Shown here one piece after another: positions 28,308 through 35,813 of a stretch of 64,000 nt of DNA; positions within the stretch are counted from its first letter, which is position 1; the number at the start of each line of letters is the position of its first letter. Source of the stretch: an uncultured Schlesneria sp. (lineage in GTDB: Bacteria > Planctomycetota > Planctomycetia > Planctomycetales > Planctomycetaceae). A program made the position numbers and the translations under genes. The stretch lies in assembly GCA_903840265.1 (NCBI GenBank), contig CAIMFH010000132.1, positions 28,634 through 92,633 of the forward strand, written 5' to 3'. A model generated the notes under the pieces. That model saw only the letters and a program-made list of their open reading frames with translations, did no database searches and was not told where the DNA came from.

Positions 28308-28927
28308 GTGTAGCTCCTCTTTCCAAGAGATACTTGTGACTGTCATTGCCGTTGGCACACCGGGCTACGCTGATCGGCAGGACAAGTCACCATTCGAATC
28401 CATTCGACTTGTCAACCTTGACAAGTCGCGTGTCTGAAACATCTGAGTCCGTCGAGTGCATCTTTGATTGCGGCAGCAATTCGAAGACGTTGACTTGACA
28501 GCTCCAAATGTCCATTCACCAAACTGGGCGTCATCCTACGAATTTCATGAAATACTTCAAGCCAATTCTGCGTGTTGAAGCTTGAAAAAATCATGTTTTG
28601 TAAAAGTTTGCACGCGTCATCTCATGTAATCACAGCAAACATCGCACATCGTTTTGCATCATCGATCGCGCTGATTGATGCCAATGATCATGCGATCATC
28701 ATCATCAAAGACACCATGCACACGATGCGTATCGTGTTCTCAAATGATGTTCCTGATGATGATGTTGAACATGTCGTCGAGCATCTCTCGCAGCACTCGA
28801 CATGATCGTCGTGTTGATGAGGAGCAGTACAAAACGCCTGTTTTTAAGGCATTTGATAGCAGCAGGCATGATGCGGTGAATCATGTCGTCGATGCAATTC
28901 ATTTCGCGTGTGACCTGCGATCACTCA
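28308..28927. other. Gap with unusual ATC/GAT-rich composition
   Basis: About 620 bp between two minus-strand genes. From roughly 28590 to 28930 the DNA is AT-richer than its surroundings and dense in ATC, GAT, CAT and TGATCA-like words (for example CATCATCGATCGCG, CATGCGATCATCATCATC, GATGATGATGTTGAACATG). It contains the doubtful small ORF 28572-28805. Promoters for the H1-like gene must lie at the left end. Confidence 0.45.
28572..28805 (+). CDS. Doubtful small ORF, 77 residues
   Basis: Begins MLKLEKIMFCKSLHASSH and continues with a plausible protein-like segment (SIALIDANDHAIIIIKDT, then NDVPDDDVEHVVEHLSQH). It has no clear ribosome-binding site, and the ATC/GAT triplet bias of the region could by chance give Ile, Asp and His runs. 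I do not recognise a family. Could equally be non-coding. Confidence 0.2.
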   Translation: MLKLEKIMFCKSLHASSHVITANIAHRFASSIALIDANDHAIIIIKDTMHTMRIVFSNDVPDDDVEHVVEHLSQHST

Positions 28928-29761
28928 TCATTGAGTGCGCTCATCAAGCTCGTGCAACACGCGTTGCATGTACTGCAGACTCTCGCGCGCGATGTACTCG
29001 GCGCCTGGTCGATAGTCGAACACTTCGACTGAAATCCATCCGTCATAGCGCGTGTCGCGCAGCGCTTGAAGAATTGGAAGATAATCCGTGCGTCCCATGC
29101 CTGGTCCCAACAGATTGTCATCATTCACATGGAAGTGAGACGTCTGCGGCGCGTACTTCGCGATCAATTGAGGGATCGATGATGACTCGCTCAACATCGC
29201 TTTCACATCTTGATGCAGCGCGAAGTTCGGATGATCAACAAGCGTCATCAACTCGACCGCTTCAGCGCATGAGTTCACGAAGTTGGTCTCCTTCGGTGTC
29301 AGCGGTTCCATCGCAATCGTCACTCCGCGATCTGATAGCGCGGGAACGACCGCGCGAAACACCTCGGCCGCGTTCGCGTACGCTTGCTCACGCGTGACAC
29401 CCTCTTGAAGGTTGCGCTGCATTGGTGATCCGAAGACCATGATGGTCCCGCCGAGATCAGCGCAGGCATTCGTCAGTTCGATCAGATACTGAGCGGTCGC
29501 GCGACGCACTGCGGCGTCATTTGTCGTCAGATGCATTCCCTCGGTTTTGGCCAGCAGCCAGTGCAGACCACAAATGGTCAGCCCGTAAGATTCCGCGATC
29601 GCCTTCAATTCCCGGCGGCGCTCCGAACTCACGTCCCCGATCCGGCTGGCGAGCGTAAAAGGCGCTAACTCTATGCCAGTGTAGCCAGTTGCGGCGATGG
29701 TCTGACATTGCCGCTCCCATTCCCAGCCTTCGAATAGTTCCTGACAGATCGCGAATTTCAT
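28928..29761 (-). CDS. Sugar phosphate isomerase/epimerase (AP endonuclease 2-type TIM barrel)
   Basis: 277 residues from ATG 29761, with AGGAG eight bases upstream; the longer start at 29797 is not supported. Family features: TGYTGIELAPFT at the first strand, GLTICGLHWLL, GGTIMVFGSP, a catalytic/metal Glu in VTIAMEPLTPKETNF, LHQDVKAML, TSHFHVNDDN and WISVEVFDY. These are the metal-ligand positions of xylose-isomerase-like TIM barrels. Many planctomycetal members act on sugars or inositols; the substrate is not predictable here. The final residues lie close to the anomalous 28590-28927 DNA. Confidence 0.88.
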   Translation of the reverse strand: MKFAICQELFEGWEWERQCQTIAATGYTGIELAPFTLASRIGDVSSERRRELKAIAESYGLTICGLHWLLAKTEGMHLTTNDAAVRRATAQYLIELTNACADLGGTIMVFGSPMQRNLQEGVTREQAYANAAEVFRAVVPALSDRGVTIAMEPLTPKETNFVNSCAEAVELMTLVDHPNFALHQDVKAMLSESSSIPQLIAKYAPQTSHFHVNDDNLLGPGMGRTDYLPILQALRDTRYDGWISVEVFDYRPGAEYIARESLQYMQRVLHELDERTQ

Positions 29762-30711
29762 CAATGTGCTCCTAAGGCAATCACGGCGACACAACAACTT
29801 CGACGCCTGATCGGCGTGCTGCCATTGTCGTGCAAATATGGTGAGCGGTTCTTTGGACGCTGTCGAGTAACTCCACCGTGATCGACCTCACGGCACTTCC
29901 TAACGCTTCTGGAACGAAGAATCCGTTGCCGCTTCACAGAGCAACCAGCAATTTCCAATTCGCTGAAGAGTGCGCGAAGGGATGAGCCGTGGATTCGATT
30001 CACTTCGCGAGGAGTATGCTTGTCTGTAGGAAGACCAAGAAGACTAAACAACAGCCAACATCCGGCAATAACTGCTGAAGGCATGCAGCAACTCTTCCTC
30101 TTGAGTCCCGTTGCCAACGCGCCGGGTTGCTCAGAGTGTGCATCGATTCAGATTGATGCGCTGCTAACGGCAACTCCCATCCAACGAATCGCGCTTCGTC
30201 CGTCTGTTGCGTCGAACGATTGACGATCAACTCGAAGCAAACGTCCCATCGATTCAACGCGACACTAATAAAGTGTCACTCGCGATGCGCGAACCTGATG
30301 GTAGATCGGATCGATCAACTCCGGCAAGATCTGCCGGTGATAGCGCTGAACGAGAAACCTTTCTAGTCGTAGCGAATGTGTCGAAAAGGCGGGTTACGGC
30401 GGATTGCCATGATGTCAGGAATGTTGCGAAGTGCCTCAGCCCCGTCTGCCGATGTCGTATCTGGAGCCTTTTCCCGCAAGGGTTTCGGTTCATCCCACTT
30501 CATTTCGATGAGGCTGGGATTGGGTGACGCTATTGAGATGCAGGAGGCAGAGCGAAGGAGCGCGGCGCTAAATTGCGCATTTTGGCTCAAGCAGGATGGG
30601 TTTGCGGGCCGATCCCTATGGATATGGGATCGAATTCCGCGCGCACGCCATTTTTATTCAACCTGAGTGACTGCTTGAATTCGACGCTCTGACAGGGACA
30701 AGGATCGATCA
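29762..30711. other. 950-bp gap without a convincing gene
   Basis: Between the isomerase gene and the YTV gene, which are divergent. Several ORFs of 60-106 codons overlap on both strands but none has good start signals or a recognisable product. The least bad is minus-strand 30363-30503 (MKWDEPKPLREKAPD ... HIRYD, 46 residues). The last 60 bp probably hold the promoter of the YTV gene. A small RNA is possible but I see no specific structure. Confidence 0.45.
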
Positions 30712-32031
30712 ATGAGACACACAGCCTGGATGGTCCTCGCAGCGGGGTTAATCGCCCTCTCCTGGGACTCACAAGCAGATGCCTTTTACTGTGGTGCCGC
30801 CAGCGCCAAGTGCTGCCCAACGGACGCCTGTGCTTCAGGTGGCTCGTATTGTGCTGCTAAGCGATGCTGCGGAACACGTTACCAGACGATTCGTGAGACC
30901 GTCTGGGAACCGCAAACTTACAATTGCTGTCGCACCGTCTATGAACAGTGCTGCGAGCAGGTTCCCGTGAGCTGCACGCGCAACGTCTACGAGACCTGCT
31001 ACCGCGACGAATGCTACACGGTCTGCAAGCCTTGCTATCAGACGTGCTACCGAGATGTCTGCTGCACCGTTCGCAAGCCTTGCTTCCAGACGTGCTACCG
31101 CGATGTCTGCTGTACCGTTCGTAAACCTTGCTACCAGACGTGTTACCGCGACGTCTGCTGCACGGTTCGTAAGCCTTGCTTCCAGACTTGCTACCGCGAT
31201 GTCTGCTGCACGATCTGCAAACCAGTTTACGAAACCAAGTGCCGCGAAGTCTGCTGCACCAGCTACCGCACCGAATCGGAAACCTGCTACAAGGACGTCT
31301 GCTACACCGTCTGCAAGCCTGTGACCGAAACGAAGCAAGTTCAGGTTTGCACTGGTGATTGGGTCACCGAAACGAAGCAGATTCCTTGTGATCCAAGCTG
31401 TGCCGCTCCAAGTGCCTGCACCAGCACCACCGGAAGTGGCGCTTGCCAGACCTTCCGCACTGTCTGCTGCCGACGCTGGGTTCCACGAGTTGAAACACGC
31501 AATGTTTGCTGCACTCGCATGGTTCAGGAAGTCTGTCACCGTCAGCAGCCGTACACGGTTTGTCGCCGCGTGCCAGTGACCTGCGTCAAGCAAGTTCCTT
31601 ACACCTGCGTCCGCTACGAACAACAAAGCATCAGCAAGCGAGTCCCTTACACGACCTGCTCATGGACCTGCGAAACGGTCACCAAGCGAGTTCCTTACAC
31701 CACCTGCTCATGGACCTGTGAGACGATCAGCAAGAAAGTTCCTTACACGACTTGCTCGTGGACCTGCGAACAGATCACCAAGCGAGTCCCTTACACCACC
31801 TGCACCATGACTCAAGAAACTCGCACCCGTCAAGTTCCTTACACGACTTGCCGCCAAGTCTGTGAGACCAAGATGGTGACGAAGACGACCTGCACGCCAC
31901 GAGTGATTACCGAAACGAAAGTTCGTTGCGTCCCTCGCACGGTCTGCCGACGAGTCCCAGTTCAGACCTGCTGCCCGACCGATCCTTGTGCTCAGCCCGG
32001 CTGTGCCGCTCCTTCGGCCTGCACGCAGTGA
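30712..32031 (+). CDS. Cysteine-rich YTV-repeat cell-wall protein
   Basis: 439 residues; signal peptide about 1-24 (MVLAAGLIALSWDSQADA). Very rich in Cys, Thr, Tyr, Val and Arg. A first array of seven 16-residue units spans residues 92-203 (consensus CYQTCYRDVCCTVRKP, last units more diverged). A second array of five 16-residue units spans residues 308-387 (TKRVPYTTCSWTCETV type). YTV/VPYTT motifs and paired cysteines match the YTV proteins described as major components of planctomycetal proteinaceous walls. Extensive disulfide cross-linking outside the cytoplasm is expected. Pro-Cys motifs CCPTD.CA occur near both ends. A terminator follows 44 bp after the stop. Confidence 0.88.
   Translation: MRHTAWMVLAAGLIALSWDSQADAFYCGAASAKCCPTDACASGGSYCAAKRCCGTRYQTIRETVWEPQTYNCCRTVYEQCCEQVPVSCTRNVYETCYRDECYTVCKPCYQTCYRDVCCTVRKPCFQTCYRDVCCTVRKPCYQTCYRDVCCTVRKPCFQTCYRDVCCTICKPVYETKCREVCCTSYRTESETCYKDVCYTVCKPVTETKQVQVCTGDWVTETKQIPCDPSCAAPSACTSTTGSGACQTFRTVCCRRWVPRVETRNVCCTRMVQEVCHRQQPYTVCRRVPVTCVKQVPYTCVRYEQQSISKRVPYTTCSWTCETVTKRVPYTTCSWTCETISKKVPYTTCSWTCEQITKRVPYTTCTMTQETRTRQVPYTTCRQVCETKMVTKTTCTPRVITETKVRCVPRTVCRRVPVQTCCPTDPCAQPGCAAPSACTQ
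30985..31320 (+). repeat. Seven tandem 48-bp coding repeats
   Basis: Exactly 336 bp, seven in-frame 48-bp units coding 16 residues each (VYETCYRDECYTVCKP, CYQTCYRDVCCTVRKP and variants). Units 2-5 are nearly identical at the protein level, alternating CYQ and CFQ, but differ at synonymous positions. Confidence 0.9.
31633..31872 (+). repeat. Five tandem 48-bp coding repeats
   Basis: Exactly 240 bp, five in-frame 48-bp units (SKRVPYTTCSWTCETV, TKRVPYTTCSWTCETI, SKKVPYTTCSWTCEQI, TKRVPYTTCTMTQETR, TRQVPYTTCRQVCETK). Same 16-residue period as the first array but a different consensus. Confidence 0.9.
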
Positions 32032-32074
32032 GATAGCTCCGCGGTGCTCAACTGCCGCGTAACGAAGATTAAGC

Positions 32075-32117
32075 AAACCGGAGTCGAATCTTAACGATCG
32101 TCTCCGGTTTGTTGTTT
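32075..32117 (+). terminator. Terminator of the YTV gene
   Basis: Stem AAACCGGAG (32075-32083) with CTCCGGTTT (32102-32110); three more inner base pairs follow a mismatch. The tail is GTTGTTTT. It fits an intrinsic terminator. Confidence 0.7.
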
Positions 32118-32145
32118 TGATGGCGCAGCAATCTCGCGAGAACGG

Positions 32146-32763
32146 CTACGAAGGAGTCGTATCGGACTTCGTCCCGAATCGCGGCTCTTCGCCTCGCAGC
32201 AGGCGTTTCACATTAGAGCGATGCTGAAGGATGATCAACAATGGCACCGCCGCGCTGAAGATGGCCATACTTGTCGAATGCGGTGAGTACGGGGTCAGAT
32301 AGAACAGCCCGAAAGTGATCGCCGCCACAATCGAACTGAGCGATACGATGCGGAAGATCGCAAACGTGCTGAAGAACGCAATCGCGGCCACGAGCAATCC
32401 CCATGGGCTGAGCATACCGGTCACACCGAGTGACGTCGCGACGCCCTTGCCACCGCGGAAGCCGAGCCAGCATGGGAACATGTGACCCACAATCGTGGCC
32501 ACACCCGCGACTACCGCCATGTCTCCGTCGGTTCCGCAGATCCACGACGGGAACAGCCAGACGGGCAGCAGTCCCTTCAGAGCATCCAGGAACAGACAGA
32601 TCAGCCCCCACTTCTTGCCGAGCACGCGACCGACATTCGTCGCGCCGATGTTTCCGCTACCGTGTTTTCGAAGGTCAATCCCTTTGACAAATCGGGCAAT
32701 GATCAGCCCGAACGGAATCGACCCGGCGAAGTAACTGGCAGCGATCAGTAGAACAATAGACAC
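32146..32763 (-). CDS. plsY: Glycerol-3-phosphate acyltransferase PlsY
   Basis: 205 residues starting at GTG. Signature PlsY motifs: SYFAGSIPFGLIIARF at the N-terminus, LRKHGSGNIGATNVGRVLG (motif 1), MFPCWLGFRGGKGVATSLGV (motif 2, glycine-rich acyl-phosphate site). Several transmembrane helices. Transfers acyl from acyl-phosphate to sn-glycerol-3-phosphate, the first step of phospholipid synthesis, in the cytoplasmic membrane. Downstream of serS on the same strand with a 159-bp spacer that contains a large inverted repeat. Confidence 0.93.
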   Translation of the reverse strand: MSIVLLIAASYFAGSIPFGLIIARFVKGIDLRKHGSGNIGATNVGRVLGKKWGLICLFLDALKGLLPVWLFPSWICGTDGDMAVVAGVATIVGHMFPCWLGFRGGKGVATSLGVTGMLSPWGLLVAAIAFFSTFAIFRIVSLSSIVAAITFGLFYLTPYSPHSTSMAIFSAAVPLLIILQHRSNVKRLLRGEEPRFGTKSDTTPS

Positions 32764-32784
32764 GCGGAATGATTCCTGAATCGC

Positions 32785-32918
32785 TTAACCGCGTGGACAT
32801 CGCCCCGCGCGTCGATCTTGCACAGTAGTGATGAACATCCCTGTGCCGCACAGAAATGTGATTGAAATAGAGTCTTTCTCCACCGCTCCTACGCGCGGGG
32901 CGATGCCCACGCGGTTAA
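32785..32918. repeat. 28-bp inverted repeat flanking a 78-bp core
   Basis: Left arm 32785-32812 and right arm 32891-32918 are reverse complements at 27 of 28 positions (TTAACCGCGTGGRCATCGCC, then CCGCGCGT). The core is AT-richer. The element fills most of the serS-plsY spacer and reaches to within 4 bp of the serS stop. It could fold into a long hairpin in RNA, or be a small non-autonomous mobile (MITE/REP-like) element. Confidence 0.75.
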
Positions 32919-32922
32919 ACGA

Positions 32923-34197
32923 TCAGCCGATCCGATCTTTGCCGACCCAGGGTCGAAGCACTTCTGGAATGGTGATGCTGCCGTCCGCCTGCTGATAGTT
33001 TTCAAGAACCGCGATAATCGCTCGCGTCACCGCGATCGCTGTTCCGTTCAGCGTGTGAACGAATCGCGTCCCCTTCCAATCAGGTGACTTGCAGCGGATG
33101 CTCAGACGTCGAGCCTGGAAGTCGGTGCAATTCGATGCCGATGTGATCTCGCCCCATTCGCCTGCTTCACCGCGGCCGGGCATCCACGCTTCCAGATCGA
33201 ATTTACGATAGGCAGGACCACCCAGATCGCCCGACGCAATGTCGAGGACACGATAAGGAATCCCCAAGCCCTGGAAGATCTCTTCTTCAATCGCCACGAT
33301 TTCCTGATGCAGTGCGTCGGACGCCGCAACATCGGGGGCGGTGAAGCCAAACATCTCGATCTTCGTGAACTGGTGAACGCGATAGATCCCGCGAGTCGCT
33401 TTGCCGTGAGCCCCCGCTTCAGTTCGGAAGCAGTGCGAGATCCCTGCCATCTTGATCGGCAATTGGCTGGCATCCAGGATTTGATCCTTGAGAATGCCCC
33501 CCAAGGTGATTTCAGCGGTCGCCACCAGGCACAGATCGGTCCCGGCGATGGAGTAGATCTGCGTCTCGTTCCCGCGAGGTTGATAGCCGGTCCCTTCCAA
33601 GACTTCCATCTTGGCCATGTCGGGAGTCGTGTGGAGGGTGAATCCGTGCTGGACCAGCTTCTGAACGGCGTACTGAGTCAGAGCCAACTCCAGCAGCACG
33701 GCTTCGTTCTTCAGGAAATAGAAGCCGTGCCCGGCGACGCGTGCTCCCCCTTCCAGATCAATCAGGTCGTGCTTTTCGGCCAGAGCGACGTGATCGAGCG
33801 GTTTGAAATCGAACTTGCGTGGCGTTCCCGACGTTCGCACCGTCTTCGAATCGGCCTCTTCACCGAGTGGTGCGTCGGGATGCGTCAGATTGGGAATCGT
33901 CATCAGACCCGAGCGAACATCCGCCTCGACCTTGGTCAACTCCGCTTCCAACTGAGCGACTCGTTCGCGCAGAGCACGCCCCTTTTCAACTAAGGCTTGC
34001 TTGTCCGCCGGAGCCGCTTTAGGAATCAGCGCCGAAGTCTCCTTCTGCTCGTGGCGAGTCTGGTCGGCCTGCGTGATGAGCTGAGACCGCTTGTCCCGCA
34101 GCAATACGATCTGATCGAGATCCGCTTCCACATGGCGGTGTTCGCAATTGGTACGGATCGTTTCGATGTTGTCGCAAACAAATTGGAGGTCGAGCAT
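32923..34197 (-). CDS. serS: Seryl-tRNA synthetase
   Basis: 424 residues, the normal bacterial length. An N-terminal coiled-coil tRNA-binding arm (about 30-100), then the class II catalytic core: motif 2 FRTEAGAHGKATRGIYRVHQF, TSASNCTDFQARR and motif 3 region TLNGTAIAVTRAIIAVLENYQ, ending LRPWVG. Charges tRNA-Ser with serine (and selenocysteine tRNA where present). Single essential gene, followed by plsY. Confidence 0.97.
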   Translation of the reverse strand: MLDLQFVCDNIETIRTNCEHRHVEADLDQIVLLRDKRSQLITQADQTRHEQKETSALIPKAAPADKQALVEKGRALRERVAQLEAELTKVEADVRSGLMTIPNLTHPDAPLGEEADSKTVRTSGTPRKFDFKPLDHVALAEKHDLIDLEGGARVAGHGFYFLKNEAVLLELALTQYAVQKLVQHGFTLHTTPDMAKMEVLEGTGYQPRGNETQIYSIAGTDLCLVATAEITLGGILKDQILDASQLPIKMAGISHCFRTEAGAHGKATRGIYRVHQFTKIEMFGFTAPDVAASDALHQEIVAIEEEIFQGLGIPYRVLDIASGDLGGPAYRKFDLEAWMPGRGEAGEWGEITSASNCTDFQARRLSIRCKSPDWKGTRFVHTLNGTAIAVTRAIIAVLENYQQADGSITIPEVLRPWVGKDRIG

Positions 34198-34285
34198 TTC
34201 GTCCCTGTATTCTGCAAATGGAACGGATGGAATCCGTCACGATCGCAATCGAGGCCCCCGGGACCTCCATCGCAAAAACCGATCT

Positions 34286-35662
34286 CTACGATTTCATGGC
34301 GGCCAGCTTATCCCACAGCCGGGCACTGGCTTCGATGCCGCGATGAAAGTCCGCGATTGTAAAATGTTCGTTGGGGCTGTGCAGGTTGTCTGTATTCAGG
34401 CCCCAGCCGAGCAGGAGTGTATCGAGCCCCAGCACATCCTTGAAGGTCTGCACCACCGGGATCGAGCCCCCTTCACGAATCAATCGGACGCGATCAACGC
34501 CCCACGCCTCTTTAACCGCCGCGGCTGCCGCTTCGATGTAGGGGCTGTTTGGATCGAACACAAATGCCGGACAGCCATGAAAGCTGGCGAATTCGAATTT
34601 CAATGATGGCGGACACTGCGACTTCAAATACTGATGCAATGCTTCCGTCAGGACATGAGGGTCCTGGTCGGGAACCAGGCGGCATGTGATTTTGACCTTC
34701 GCCTTCGACGGAACGATCGTCTTCGGGCCGTCCCCTGTGTAGCCACTCACCAGACCGTTCACTTCGCACGTTGGACGAGCCCATCGACGTTCGATGGTCG
34801 AATAACCCGCTTCACCAGCGACTTCATCAACACCCAATTCCGCCTTGAAGGCCACTTCATCGAAACCAAGATCGCGGAACTGCTGCCGTTCAGCCGCGGT
34901 CAATTCCACGACTTGATCGTAGAAACCTGGAATCCGAACTCGCCCCTGATCGTCATGCAGCGATGCGATCAGCCGCGCGATGCCCGTCGCTGGATTAGCC
35001 ACCGCACCGCCAAAGATCCCGGAGTGCAGATCTTTACAGGGGCCAGTCACGGTGATTTCCACCGCCAGGATCCCACGCAGGCCGTAAGTGATTGCCGGCT
35101 GATTCGGCGCGTACTGACTGGTATCGCTCACGACCGCCACGTCACACTTCAGACGTTCCGTGTTCGCCTTCAAGAAGTCTTCCAGATTATTGCTGCCGAC
35201 TTCTTCTTCACCCTCGATCACGTACTTCAAATTGACGGGTAAGCTACCGACTGTTCGCAGCCAGGCTTCAGCCGACTTAATGTGAGTGAACATCTGCCCT
35301 TTGTCGTCGGTGGCTCCGCGAGCATAGACATACCCGTCGCGGATTGTGGGTTCGAACGGCGGAGTCGTCCACAGGTTCAATGGGTCCGCCGGCTGGACGT
35401 CGTAATGGCCATAGACCATGACAGTCGGCGCACCGGGTGCGTTCAGCCATTCGGCATAGACAATCGGGTGCCCAGCCGTCGGCACGATCTCGGCCTTGAA
35501 ACCGAGGTCGGCAAATTGCCGGTAGACGAATTCCGCACCACGCAGCATGTGCGGCTTGCAGACGGGATCGGCGCTAACCGTCGGAATTCGCAGCAGTTCT
35601 TTCAGTTCTTCCAGGAACCGATCGGCGTTTTCGCTGAGATACTTGGCGATGCTGGCGTGCAT
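34286..35662 (-). CDS. M20 family dipeptidase
   Basis: 458 residues from ATG 35662; GGAGG lies six bases upstream and overlaps an alternative ATG at 35674. Zinc-site motifs of the M20A/carnosinase-like family: YGHYDVQPADP (His ligand and Asp), ARGATDDKGQM (bridging Asp), EGEEEVGSNN (catalytic Glu pair), and a late HSPNEHFTI histidine. A dimerisation (lid) domain interrupts the catalytic part at about 190-340. Cytosolic di- or tripeptide hydrolysis is expected. Located between the PfaA-like gene and serS. Confidence 0.93.
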   Translation of the reverse strand: MHASIAKYLSENADRFLEELKELLRIPTVSADPVCKPHMLRGAEFVYRQFADLGFKAEIVPTAGHPIVYAEWLNAPGAPTVMVYGHYDVQPADPLNLWTTPPFEPTIRDGYVYARGATDDKGQMFTHIKSAEAWLRTVGSLPVNLKYVIEGEEEVGSNNLEDFLKANTERLKCDVAVVSDTSQYAPNQPAITYGLRGILAVEITVTGPCKDLHSGIFGGAVANPATGIARLIASLHDDQGRVRIPGFYDQVVELTAAERQQFRDLGFDEVAFKAELGVDEVAGEAGYSTIERRWARPTCEVNGLVSGYTGDGPKTIVPSKAKVKITCRLVPDQDPHVLTEALHQYLKSQCPPSLKFEFASFHGCPAFVFDPNSPYIEAAAAAVKEAWGVDRVRLIREGGSIPVVQTFKDVLGLDTLLLGWGLNTDNLHSPNEHFTIADFHRGIEASARLWDKLAAMKS

Positions 35663-35813
35663 GCAATCCTCCATGATAATTGTCTATCAAAATCACTTCG
35701 CGGGTGCGAAGCCGGTTGGCAACCGAAGTGGTCGTTCCCTTCGCCGCACGAGAATACTCGCCCGGCTGGCGGGGCGAAAGCAGTCCGTGCCTCGCCCCTG
35801 CTACTTCGCTCGA

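Noticed and set aside
28675..29397. Plus-strand ORF of 240 codons
   Set aside because: Overlaps the sugar isomerase gene on the other strand; Ser/Arg/Thr-rich nonsense-like translation.
30985..31872. Regular repeats considered as CRISPR
   Set aside because: Units are contiguous, in frame and coding without spacers; they belong to the YTV protein.
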